Of a DNA stretch of 64,000 nucleotides, positions 1 through 6,292 are shown in pieces. A model generated the notes under the pieces. That model did no database searches, was not told where the DNA came from, and saw nothing but the letters and a program-made list of their open reading frames with translations. Origin of the DNA: CALCTE01 sp045585835 (GTDB lineage Bacteria > Bacillota > Clostridia > Oscillospirales > CAG-272); NCBI GenBank assembly GCA_045585835.1, contig JAZMZG010000028.1, positions 1 to 64,000 of the forward strand. The letters are read 5' to 3'. The position numbers and the translations under genes were made by a program. Each line of letters starts with the position of its first letter. The first letter of the stretch is position 1.

Positions 1-141
1 GAGATATCGTGGACGAAGGGTGATTTGGTGGGCATATACGAGCTGTTTTCGGACAGCGGTCAGCTTTACCGAAAGCGTCCCACGAATTCCGAGTTTATTG
101 CTCTTGCCGCAGATAACATCAGGCTTAAAAGCTTACTTTAA
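1..141 (+). CDS. C-terminal end of an unidentified protein (partial)
   Basis: The first frame is open from the window edge and ends at a TAA at 139-141, giving 46 residues that finish in NIRLKSLL. It is followed at once by a strong terminator, which supports it being the real end of a gene. No family motif is recognisable in so short a piece, so no function is assigned. Confidence 0.6.
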   Translation, partial: EISWTKGDLVGIYELFSDSGQLYRKRPTNSEFIALAADNIRLKSLL

Positions 142-142
142 T

Positions 143-176
143 AAAAAAACGGAGCTTTTCAAGCTCCGTTTTTTTA
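143..176. terminator. Bidirectional intrinsic terminator
   Basis: A perfect stem (ACGGAGCTT / AAGCTCCGT) with a 3-nt loop is flanked by A-run and T-run. It ends the partial gene on the left and the convergent permease gene on the right. Confidence 0.9.
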
Positions 177-179
177 TAC

Positions 180-1454
180 TTAAATTCTGTACATTATCCA
201 CAAGTAGATATATGCGGGTATTATTGCTGCAAGCGTAAAGGGAATTCCTATCTTGAAAAAGTCTGAATTCTTAACCGTATAGCCCTCCTTGCGCAAGATA
301 CCGATACCCGTAATATTTGCGGAAGCTCCTATAGGTGTGCAGTTACCGCCGAGCGTTGCACCCGATAAAAGTCCGAAGTAGAGCACCGTGGGATCAACGT
401 TAAGTGCAGATGCAAGATCGGCGATAACGGGAATCATCGTTGCAACGTAAGGGATATTATCGATAAATGCGGAGATGAGCACCGATGCCCATACGACTAC
501 CGTATAAAGCACGAATATATTACCGCCGCCAATCTTTGCAAGAAGATTTGCCGCTGCCTCAATAACGCCTTGCTCGGAGATAGCGCCTATCATAAGGAAA
601 AGACCAAACAAAAGACCTATAGTTTCGAAGTCTATCTCCTTAAGCGGAGAAACGATAGCGGAAAATTCGCCTTTTTTTATGAAATTGTAAATAAGTCCTA
701 CAACGAGCAATGCACAGCAGATAAGGCCGTTTGTAACTGCAGGCTTATTGGGTATGAACGAAGCAACTATCAAAAGCACGATAGTGCCTAAAAGAAGCCA
801 CGTGGGAACAAAGTCCGTTACCTTCGTGCGCGTATTCGTTTTGGGAATGGGGGATTTTTCCTTACGGAAGAGCCACGCCAAAATTAGCGCCGAAAGAACT
901 GCACCGAGCTCTACTGCGAAGAATATACTCGGACGTCCCTTATACCAGAAGAAGTCCATAAAGCTCATATCAAGTGCGGAGCCGAGCATAATTGCAGTGG
1001 TATCGCCCACGAGAGTCGCTGCGCCCTGCAAGTTAGATGATACCGCGATTCCAATTATAAAGGGAACGGGATTCGTTTTGAGCTTTCTGCATATTTCAAG
1101 CGCAACAGGCGCAACCATAAGCACAGTCGCTACGTTATCAACAAATGCGGAGATTACGCCCGCAAACAAGGACATAGCAACTGCCGCCCACATTACGTTT
1201 GGCACCTTCTCCATTATCAAATCCGCAAGGAGCTCAGGCATCTTGCTCTCTATAAAAAGTGCGACGAGCCCCATAGTTCCCGCAATCATAAGAATTACGT
1301 TGAAGTCGATTGCACCTACGATATTGTTAAGCGGAAGCATACCCGTAACGATAAAAATAAGAGCCGCGCCGAGCGCTATGTACGGTCTGTACTTGCTGAA
1401 AACAAGCATCAACACGTATGCAACGGCGAAGATAGCTATTGCTGCGTACATCAT
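180..1454 (-). CDS. ArsB/NhaD-like ion transporter superfamily permease
   Basis: A 424-residue, highly hydrophobic protein with roughly ten to twelve membrane helices. Two internal repeats each carry the ion-transporter-superfamily signature: AFVDNVATVLMVAP near residue 103 and AFIDNIPYVATMIPV near residue 336, followed by GATLGGNCTPIGASAN. This layout is typical of the ArsB/NhaD/CitM group, which exports arsenite or exchanges Na+/H+ or carries organic anions; the substrate cannot be read from the sequence. It stands alone, with its own promoter and with no ars genes nearby, so arsenite is not favoured. Start is ATG at 1454 (or 1451) behind a GGGG stretch. Confidence 0.8.
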   Translation of the reverse strand: MMYAAIAIFAVAYVLMLVFSKYRPYIALGAALIFIVTGMLPLNNIVGAIDFNVILMIAGTMGLVALFIESKMPELLADLIMEKVPNVMWAAVAMSLFAGVISAFVDNVATVLMVAPVALEICRKLKTNPVPFIIGIAVSSNLQGAATLVGDTTAIMLGSALDMSFMDFFWYKGRPSIFFAVELGAVLSALILAWLFRKEKSPIPKTNTRTKVTDFVPTWLLLGTIVLLIVASFIPNKPAVTNGLICCALLVVGLIYNFIKKGEFSAIVSPLKEIDFETIGLLFGLFLMIGAISEQGVIEAAANLLAKIGGGNIFVLYTVVVWASVLISAFIDNIPYVATMIPVIADLASALNVDPTVLYFGLLSGATLGGNCTPIGASANITGIGILRKEGYTVKNSDFFKIGIPFTLAAIIPAYIYLWIMYRI

Positions 1455-1496
1455 AATAAAATTCCCCTTTTCACTTAAATTAAATGTGATGACTGT

Positions 1497-1524
1497 ATTA
1501 TATCACAAAGGCGATTCTTGTCAA
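1497..1524 (-). promoter_or_regulatory. Promoter of the permease gene
   Basis: Reading the minus strand: TTGACA (1524-1519), 16-bp spacer, TATAAT (1502-1497), about 43 bp before the start codon. Confidence 0.8.
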
Positions 1525-1535
1525 GTGATACAAAA

Positions 1536-1560
1536 ATAAGCCGTGAAAATTCACGGCTTA
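1536..1560 (-). terminator. Terminator overlapping the end of the YcxB-like gene
   Basis: Stem AAGCCGTGA / TCACGGCTT with a 4-nt loop followed on the minus strand by TTATTTTTG. The stop codon of the YcxB-like gene sits in the stem base. Confidence 0.8.
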
Positions 1561-2091
1561 ATATTTACAAATGACGTACTTTTTTTCAAGATATGAAAAA
1601 ATCTTTCCTCTTATTTCTTCGACCGTTCCGCCCGTTACAGTCGACTTGTCCACGGGGAATACCTGATTTTTCGTTTGATACAAAAACATATATTCCGACG
1701 TTTCGTACACCTTTGCTAAAAGAGTGTATTCGACTTCTGCTTGAGCGTTGTAATCGGAGCTCTGTGTAGTGATGAAAATTTTATCTTCGGTAAACGTATA
1801 CTCGTTTTGCGCGCCTTTCATTTTCGCCAAGGCATTGTAGCATATCTTCGGATATACAAACCACATAAACAGATCCAAAAGTAACGCTGCACCGGCAGCA
1901 ACCACGCATATAATAAGCGGAAGGTCCGCTCCGAAAAGCACTATCTCAAATATCAGCACGGCAAGTAAAGCGGAAAACAATATCCCCGAGAAAATCATTC
2001 TCTTCTTCGGAACGCTCTTTTTGAACATTGATATATACGTAAGCGCTTTTACCGCATTATAATCAAATTTACAACTTGCTTTTATTTCCAT
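1558..2091 (-). CDS. YcxB-like membrane protein
   Basis: 177 residues. After about 30 residues there are two adjacent membrane helices (about 31-53 and 56-80), then a soluble C-terminal domain with the pattern E-x-x-Y-x-LL-x-K-V-Y-E-T-x-x-Y-x-F-L-Y-Q and an ending rich in beta strands. This arrangement and the C-terminal pattern fit the YcxB-like family, whose role is unknown. It is the last gene of a three-gene minus-strand operon, 17 bp after the XRE regulator. Family assignment is from pattern memory. Confidence 0.6.
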   Translation of the reverse strand: MEIKASCKFDYNAVKALTYISMFKKSVPKKRMIFSGILFSALLAVLIFEIVLFGADLPLIICVVAAGAALLLDLFMWFVYPKICYNALAKMKGAQNEYTFTEDKIFITTQSSDYNAQAEVEYTLLAKVYETSEYMFLYQTKNQVFPVDKSTVTGGTVEEIRGKIFSYLEKKYVICKY

Positions 2092-2108
2092 AATATCACC
2101 TTTTTACC

Positions 2109-2351
2109 TTACTTGATTTCCTGTTCCAAATCATCAAACTCCTGCACGGAAAAGAATTCTCCCAAGGTCATTTCCAAACCGTCGCAGAATTTCTTAATCG
2201 TAATTATAGATACATCACGCCTGCTTGAATCCATCATACTGTATGCGGTGGAGGGAGTAACTCCCGAAATATTTGCAAGTTCATTTATTTTTATATTTCT
2301 TTCCTCGCAGAGCTTTTTAAATCTTTCTGCAACAACATCTTTGACACTCAT
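2109..2351 (-). CDS. XRE-family helix-turn-helix regulator
   Basis: 80 residues with one HTH_3 domain: FKKLCEERNIKINELANISG, then the recognition region TPSTAYSMMDSSRRDVSIITIKKFCDGLEMTLGEFF. No effector domain follows. ATG abuts the stop of the upstream membrane gene (TAA then ATG) with GAGGTGAATT as ribosome binding site, so the two are translationally coupled. Probably regulates this small membrane operon; no operator was identified. Confidence 0.85.
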   Translation of the reverse strand: MSVKDVVAERFKKLCEERNIKINELANISGVTPSTAYSMMDSSRRDVSIITIKKFCDGLEMTLGEFFSVQEFDDLEQEIK

Positions 2352-3149
2352 TTAATTCACCTCAAAAATATTGTATGCATTTTTGCATTTCTTCATATTC
2401 GAAAAAGCGTAATAGACGTAATAAAACGCCGTAATATATACAACGAACAGCACCACGACCGCAAGCGGATACAGAAGCGGATCACCGTTTGCAATATTAA
2501 AAATAATGTCATACGGCGTACCGTCGCCGCGCATCAAAAACATATAGTTGTAATCCAGCAATACGTTCGCAATATACGCCGCAGCGCAAAAAGAGCCAAG
2601 GATACCGAAAGTTATCGGAATGTTTTTTCTTTTCATATCCGCCATACCCGAAACCAAAATATATAAAGAAGCAAATCCCGATATGCAGTGAGTAACGCCC
2701 GACACTACGTTATCAAAGGAAAGTACGGGATAAACGCCGTAGTTGTTGCCCGCAAAATATGTACCGAGTACGGCGCCGAGCATTCCGAATATCGCAACGA
2801 AATCAAGCGCCGCCTCTCTTAACCTGCCTTTCGAAAATGCGGCAAGCGGAATCGTTATGAGCTGTATACTGCACAAAAACAACGGTAAATCATTTAAAAA
2901 GTGCATAGGGTCTTGCTGCCTGACGGACAAAAGAATTATCTTGAATATCTCTATTCCGTCAATAAGAAATGCACATAATATAAGCACACGGTTCTTTTTC
3001 TTTGCATCGCATTTTCTGTATCTTCGACCAAATAGGACGGCGCAAAATATCATTACGGAAACAAGAAAAGTCACAAACGTAAGATGCTGCCATGACATAT
3101 ACCCTTCAGCCAAACGGGTATACCCGCCAAACCCAAAGAACTCCCTCAT
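2352..3149 (-). CDS. YwaF/TMEM164-like integral membrane protein
   Basis: About 265 residues with seven predicted helices. The pattern fits the TIGR02206/YwaF family: an LFGRRYRK segment after the first helix, LNDLPLFLCSIQLITIPLAAF in the middle and conserved small residues in later helices. Family function is unknown in bacteria. An upstream extension to 3218 is possible, but ATG at 3149 has a clear AGGGAAAG site, and an extension past 3195 would run into the promoter. First gene of the operon with the XRE and YcxB-like genes. Confidence 0.65.
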   Translation of the reverse strand: MREFFGFGGYTRLAEGYMSWQHLTFVTFLVSVMIFCAVLFGRRYRKCDAKKKNRVLILCAFLIDGIEIFKIILLSVRQQDPMHFLNDLPLFLCSIQLITIPLAAFSKGRLREAALDFVAIFGMLGAVLGTYFAGNNYGVYPVLSFDNVVSGVTHCISGFASLYILVSGMADMKRKNIPITFGILGSFCAAAYIANVLLDYNYMFLMRGDGTPYDIIFNIANGDPLLYPLAVVVLFVVYITAFYYVYYAFSNMKKCKNAYNIFEVN

Positions 3150-3194
3150 AATACTTTCCCTCATGCGTATTTTCTTTTGTATTATACTTATTAT

Positions 3195-3222
3195 ATTATA
3201 CTCGCATTTTTTCGACATTCAA
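3195..3222 (-). promoter_or_regulatory. Promoter of the YwaF-XRE-YcxB operon
   Basis: Minus strand TTGAAT (3222-3217), 16-bp spacer, TATAAT (3200-3195), about 46 bp upstream of the chosen start at 3149. Confidence 0.75.
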
Positions 3223-3293
3223 TGCTTTTTGATAAATATGTTGAAATATTTGTCAAATCCCGTCGATTATGCAATTTTTTTCGGATAAACACA

Positions 3294-3317
3294 AAAGCAC
3301 TGCTATTGCAGTGCTTT
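3294..3317 (-). terminator. Hairpin terminator after the zinc-ribbon gene
   Basis: Stem AAAGCACTGC / GCAGTGCTTT with a 4-nt loop; the minus-strand tail is TTTTGTGTTT, which is a moderate U-run. Confidence 0.65.
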
Positions 3318-3352
3318 GTGAGGTAAACTGAATTTAATATGTACAAAAAATT

Positions 3353-3640
3353 TTAGGCTCTGAAATTATGCCCGCAATCATGACAATAATACACTCTTCT
3401 CCTGTTAGAAAACCATCTCTTTGATTGCCATACATGGCCTTTTCCGGAAATTTTATGAATAATTGCCATCCACCAATCGTAGCAAATAAACAACATAAAT
3501 CCAATTATCCATTTGCAAATCATCCAAATGAAATACCAAACGCCGAAAAGAACCAAGTATAAACAGCCGTGTTTACTTGATTCATTTGATAATTGAACTT
3601 TTGTACCCCCGCATTTAGGGCATTTTACATTAATAGCCAT
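3353..3640 (-). CDS. Small zinc-ribbon membrane protein
   Basis: 95 residues. A CPKCGG pair at residues 8-11 and a CHDCGHNF pair near the C-terminus make a split zinc ribbon that flanks two or three aromatic-rich membrane segments (about 26-68: YLVLFGVWYFIWMICKW and GFMLFICYDWW). Similar small proteins occur as orphan genes in Clostridia and in mobile regions; function is unknown. It lies just downstream of the Ltp-like lipoprotein gene (17-bp gap), so the two probably share a transcript. Confidence 0.6.
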   Translation of the reverse strand: MAINVKCPKCGGTKVQLSNESSKHGCLYLVLFGVWYFIWMICKWIIGFMLFICYDWWMAIIHKISGKGHVWQSKRWFSNRRRVYYCHDCGHNFRA

Positions 3641-3657
3641 AACGCATCTCCTTAAAT

Positions 3658-4095
3658 TTAATATCCGTTTTCTGTTGCTCCGTAAAGCGCTTCCTCGCTT
3701 GTAAAGCCTTCAAATTCAAGTTGCTTAATAAGTCCCTCTTTTGAAAAAGCCATCATATCGAGATATGATTTTGCTTTTTTGACAGCTTGTTCCTTCCAGT
3801 CCGCACCGCAATTATCAACGGCAAAAGCGGCATCTTCGGTTGAATAACCTTCAAATTCCAACTGACTTATTAAACCGCTTCTTGAAAAAGCCATAGTTCT
3901 CAAATAGTTTTTTGCACTTCTTAAGGCGTTCTTTTGTCCCATTGTCAAACTTATATCCTCATCATTAGAAGCAGAATTATCCACCGACGCATTGAGAGAA
4001 TTATCGATATTCTCAACAAAGGAAGAATTTATATCACAGCCCGTCATAACAAACAGTGAAATAACAAGCAACAAAATTATAAAAATGTTTTTCAT
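3658..4095 (-). CDS. Ltp-like surface lipoprotein with two repeats
   Basis: 145 residues. A lipoprotein signal (MKNIFIILLLVISLFVMTGC) ends in a TGC lipobox. The C-terminal half has two copies of the Ltp domain: ALRSAKNYLRTMAFSRSGLI and KKAKSYLDMMAFSKEGLI, each followed by SQLEFEGYSTEDA or KQLEFEGFTSEEA. In Streptococcus phage TP-J34 the lipoprotein Ltp with such repeats blocks DNA entry of other phages (superinfection exclusion); many chromosomal copies are uncharacterised. ATG at 4095 is chosen over GTG at 4104 because AAGGAGGTG is spaced 8 bp from it. It is transcribed divergently from an XRE regulator. Confidence 0.75.
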   Translation of the reverse strand: MKNIFIILLLVISLFVMTGCDINSSFVENIDNSLNASVDNSASNDEDISLTMGQKNALRSAKNYLRTMAFSRSGLISQLEFEGYSTEDAAFAVDNCGADWKEQAVKKAKSYLDMMAFSKEGLIKQLEFEGFTSEEALYGATENGY

Positions 4096-4116
4096 ATTTA
4101 TCACCTCCTTTAAATA

Positions 4117-4149
4117 CCATATTGGGATATTTTTATTATACCAATATGG
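4117..4149. promoter_or_regulatory. Inverted-repeat operator between Ltp and XRE genes
   Basis: CCATATTGG (4117-4125) and CCAATATGG (4141-4149) are exact reverse complements 15 bp apart. The second lies inside the spacer of the lipoprotein promoter and the first just past its start point, so the divergent XRE protein is a likely repressor. Confidence 0.6.
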
Positions 4150-4163
4150 GATAATAATGTCAA
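4135..4163 (-). promoter_or_regulatory. Consensus promoter of the Ltp-like gene
   Basis: Minus strand TTGACA (4163-4158), 17-bp spacer, TATAAT (4140-4135): a perfect sigma-A promoter that would be strong without a repressor. Confidence 0.9.
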
Positions 4164-4174
4164 GAGGTGATTTT

Positions 4175-4381
4175 ATGAGACTTAAAGATATCCGAAAAGC
4201 AAAAGGAATTTCTCAGCTTAAACTCGCAATAGATTTGAATACAAGCCAAAATACTATCAGCCGTTATGAAACTGGTCAAAGAGAGCCAAGTATAAATGAA
4301 CTTATAAAAATCGCCGACTATTTTAATATTTCGGTGGATTATCTGTTAGAAAGAACAAACAACCCCAAAATACAAAAATAA
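4175..4381 (+). CDS. XRE-family repressor, divergent to the Ltp gene
   Basis: 68 residues, nearly all HTH_3: MRLKDIRKAKGISQLKLAID, then TSQNTISRYETGQREPSINEL and ADYFNISVDYLL. ATG at 4175 follows GAGGTGA at 4164-4170; a longer open frame from 3992 would run through the divergent promoter and is rejected. The compact cI/Xre form and the operator-like repeats next to it suggest that it represses the Ltp-like lipoprotein and itself. Confidence 0.9.
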   Translation: MRLKDIRKAKGISQLKLAIDLNTSQNTISRYETGQREPSINELIKIADYFNISVDYLLERTNNPKIQK

Positions 4382-4405
4382 GCCGTGAAATTCACGGCTT
4401 TTTTA
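4381..4405 (+). terminator. Terminator of the XRE gene
   Basis: AGCCGTGA / TCACGGCT stem followed by TTTTTTATT. The stem sequence is the same as that of the terminator at 1536-1560. Confidence 0.85.
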
Positions 4406-4427
4406 TTGCATAAAAGCGAAAATGAAT

Positions 4428-4618
4428 CAATGCGAAGCATTGTATATCATCAATTCCGAAAGAAATTGCATATCATCAACTTCGTAAGAAATTGTATATC
4501 ATCATTGCAAAAGCTTTTTGATACACGCTTCGCGTGATGATATACAGTCCTTACGGACTGATGAGATACAACGATAGCAACGCTATCGTTGATGATATGC
4601 CATTGCTTTCGCAATGGA
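4428..4618. repeat. Array of small hairpins joined by a TATATCATC linker
   Basis: Short stem-loops of unrelated sequence (for example CAATGC-GAA-GCATTG, CAGTCC-TTAC-GGACTG and AACGATAGC-AA-CGCTATCGTT) are joined by a 9-10 bp linker. The linker reads TATATCATC or CATATCATC up to about 4503 and GATGATATAC or GATGATATGC after about 4536, so its orientation flips in the middle. No reading frame is supported. It separates the accessory patch from the tRNA operon. Confidence 0.75.
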
Positions 4619-4619
4619 T

Positions 4620-4652
4620 AAAAAAATACACACTCTTTTGAGTGTGTATTTT
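4620..4652. terminator. Bidirectional terminator after the tRNA operon
   Basis: AAAAAATACACACTC / GAGTGTGTATTTTTT perfect stem with a 4-nt loop immediately past the tRNA-Cys 3' end. Confidence 0.9.
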
Positions 4653-4653
4653 T

Positions 4654-4727
4654 TGGAGGCGTCACCCAGATTTGAACTGGGGATCAAGGCTTTGCAGGCC
4701 CATGCCTTACCACTTGGCTATGACGCC
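4654..4727 (-). tRNA. tRNA-Cys (GCA)
   Basis: The cloverleaf folds on the minus strand with acceptor stem GGCGTCA / TGACGCC, anticodon loop CTGCAAA, T-loop TTTGAAT and discriminator T followed by encoded CCA. Last gene of a five-tRNA operon. Confidence 0.95.
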
Positions 4728-4738
4728 GGATAAAACTG

Positions 4739-4761
4739 CCTACATCTTATTGATGTAGGCT
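4739..4761 (-). other. Hairpin between tRNA-Cys and tRNA-Gly
   Basis: GCCTACATC / GATGTAGGC stem with a 5-nt loop and only a short AGTTTTAT tail. It may be a weak terminator or a processing signal inside the tRNA transcript. Confidence 0.5.
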
Positions 4762-4763
4762 GT

Positions 4764-4839
4764 TGGAGCGGATTACGGGGCTCGAACCCGCCACCTCGAC
4801 CTTGGCAAGGTCGCGCTCTACCAAATGAGCTAAATCCGC
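4764..4839 (-). tRNA. tRNA-Gly (GCC)
   Basis: Starts GCGGATTTAGCTC, anticodon loop TTGCCAA, T-arm GGGTTCGAGCCC, ends TCCGCTCCA with encoded CCA. Confidence 0.95.
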
Positions 4840-4868
4840 ATATAGTGGCTAAAATTAAATTAAAAAAA

Positions 4869-4944
4869 TGGTGCCTCCGGTCGGAATCGAACCAACGACA
4901 CGGGGATTTTCAGTCCCCTGCTCTACCAACTGAGCTACAGAGGC
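4869..4944 (-). tRNA. tRNA-Phe (GAA)
   Basis: Starts GCCTCTGTAGCTC, anticodon loop CTGAAAA, T-loop TTCGATT, ends GGAGGCACCA with encoded CCA. Confidence 0.95.
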
Positions 4945-4948
4945 ATAT

Positions 4949-5025
4949 TGGCGACTCGGATGGGGCTCGAACCCACGACCTCCAGCGTGACAGGCTGGCG
5001 TTCTAACCAACTGAACTACCGAGCC
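4949..5025 (-). tRNA. tRNA-Asp (GTC)
   Basis: Starts GGCTCGGTAGTTC, anticodon loop CTGTCAC, T-arm GGGTTCGAGCCC, ends CCGAGTCGCCA; one G-T pair in the acceptor stem. Confidence 0.95.
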
Positions 5026-5056
5026 GAATGGTCTTGCGCCGGCAGGTATGCTTTGG

Positions 5057-5132
5057 TGGTGGGAGCTACAGGGCTCGAACCTGTGACCCTCTGCTTGTAA
5101 GGCAGATGCTCTCCCAGCTGAGCTAAGCTCCC
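5057..5132 (-). tRNA. tRNA-Val (TAC)
   Basis: Starts GGGAGCTTAGCTC, anticodon loop CTTACAA, T-arm AGGTTCGAGCCCT, ends AGCTCCCACCA. First tRNA of the operon Val-Asp-Phe-Gly-Cys. Confidence 0.95.
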
Positions 5133-5181
5133 ATACACCACAAAGCTGCTCTCACAAACGCCGTTTTTAGAGAGCTTTTGT

Positions 5182-5210
5182 AGTATACCACAGAGAAAAG
5201 GGCTTGTCAA
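5182..5210 (-). promoter_or_regulatory. Promoter of the tRNA operon
   Basis: Minus strand TTGACA (5210-5205), 17-bp spacer, TATACT (5187-5182), 50 bp upstream of tRNA-Val. Confidence 0.85.
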
Positions 5211-5240
5211 TACCTTTTTTTAATTTTTTTTATTTTTTTC

Positions 5241-5270
5241 TTGCACGGCTTTTTCTGCTTCGAATATTAT
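5241..5270 (+). promoter_or_regulatory. Promoter of the VWA-domain gene
   Basis: TTGCAC (5241-5246), 18-bp spacer, TATTAT (5265-5270), 31 bp before the start codon. Confidence 0.6.
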
Positions 5271-5301
5271 GTTAACAAACACCTAAAACGAGGAGAAAAA
5301 T

Positions 5302-6135
5302 ATGCAAAATATACCTAAACACACAGAGCTGTCGGACCAAGTTATGTTACTTGTCGATTGCTCTTCAAGCCTTGCGCCATGTTTTGATAAGCTAAAAAAT
5401 ACTTTGCAAAGCGTTTATACGGCTTTTTCGCAAAGTTGTCTTGTAGGCGTCGGCGTCTATGCGGAAAATTTTCAAAAAATTTCCGCGCCCGACGTCTATA
5501 AAAACGAGCTTTATGAGATTTTGGGCGCATTAAAGCCCGCATATAAAAGCAATTTGCACGATGCTCTCTACGGCGCCGCCGACTGCTTCGATCTGTTAAA
5601 ATGCGGGCGCAAGCTGATAATAATTTTTTCAGACGGAGGCTATGACGGCGACGAGCCGTTTGATGCGGCGTGCGAACTGTCTTCGGCGGGTATAGAGCTT
5701 CACGCAATAGGATTTTCCGGCGGAGTGGAATGCTTTGCGGAAAATCTCACAAAGCTTACAAACGACGCCTTCGTCCGCTCTTGCGACGCCGCCGCATATA
5801 TTAACTCATTATTATACGAAACTGAAAGGAGCACATACGATATGTCTCACAATTGCTGCAACGAAGAAATTTGCATTATAGCCGAAACTCCGAATTTCGG
5901 CGGATTTTACACGGTTAATGTACAAATAGGCGGGGCTTGTCCCTGCAACGCCAAAGCGCTTTGCGTAAGGCTTATGCTCGACGAAACCGCCATATCGGAG
6001 AAATTTTTATACGTACAAAGAAACGAATCTTTACCTTCTGTCGTGACCTTTATCGTGCCTCAAAGCGCCATTCCCAACGGGCGAAATATAAATCAAATCT
6101 GCGCTTACGTTTGGGGAAACACCATTCTCTGCTAA
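5302..6135 (+). CDS. VWA-domain protein, likely cytosolic
   Basis: 277 residues. The first ~170 form a von Willebrand A domain with a MIDAS metal site: LLVDCSSSL (D-x-S-x-S, residues 18-22), the conserved Thr/Ser region around KSNLHDALYGA, and IIIFSDGGYDGDEP near residue 107. The last ~95 residues (after MSHNCCNEE) are a separate cysteine-bearing region with beta character that I do not recognise. There is no signal peptide or membrane helix. VWA proteins of this size bind protein partners in complexes, often with a MoxR ATPase, but none is next to it. Monocistronic, with its own promoter and terminator. Confidence 0.75.
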   Translation: MQNIPKHTELSDQVMLLVDCSSSLAPCFDKLKNTLQSVYTAFSQSCLVGVGVYAENFQKISAPDVYKNELYEILGALKPAYKSNLHDALYGAADCFDLLKCGRKLIIIFSDGGYDGDEPFDAACELSSAGIELHAIGFSGGVECFAENLTKLTNDAFVRSCDAAAYINSLLYETERSTYDMSHNCCNEEICIIAETPNFGGFYTVNVQIGGACPCNAKALCVRLMLDETAISEKFLYVQRNESLPSVVTFIVPQSAIPNGRNINQICAYVWGNTILC

Positions 6136-6156
6136 GTTAAAATCAACTCTCTTTCA

Positions 6157-6195
6157 CACGGGAAACGGTAAAGTGCCGTTTCCCGTGTTTTTATT
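6157..6195 (+). terminator. Terminator of the VWA gene
   Basis: 12-bp stem CACGGGAAACGG / CCGTTTCCCGTG with a 7-nt loop followed by TTTTTATTT. Confidence 0.9.
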
Positions 6196-6226
6196 TGTCA
6201 AAATATAGGCAACTTTGAAGTAAGTG

Positions 6227-6255
6227 TTGACAGTTATCTCTGATAAATGTATAAT
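6227..6255 (+). promoter_or_regulatory. Consensus promoter of the dacF operon
   Basis: TTGACA (6227-6232), 17-bp spacer, TATAAT (6250-6255), 37 bp before the ATG at 6293. Confidence 0.9.
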
Positions 6256-6292
6256 ATATAATTAAGATATCACGGCTGTGGGGTGCGGAACG

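Noticed and set aside
180..1454. Arsenite efflux pump ArsB
   Set aside because: Only superfamily-level signatures are visible and no arsR, arsC or arsA lies nearby, so a substrate is not assigned.
4428..4618. CRISPR array
   Set aside because: Linkers are only about 9-10 bp and the spacers are themselves palindromes; linker orientation flips. No cas genes.
5016..5210. Minus-strand open frame of 64 codons with a SLAQLGEHLPYKQRVTGSSP sequence
   Set aside because: It is the translation of tRNA-Val and its flank, a well-known false ORF type.
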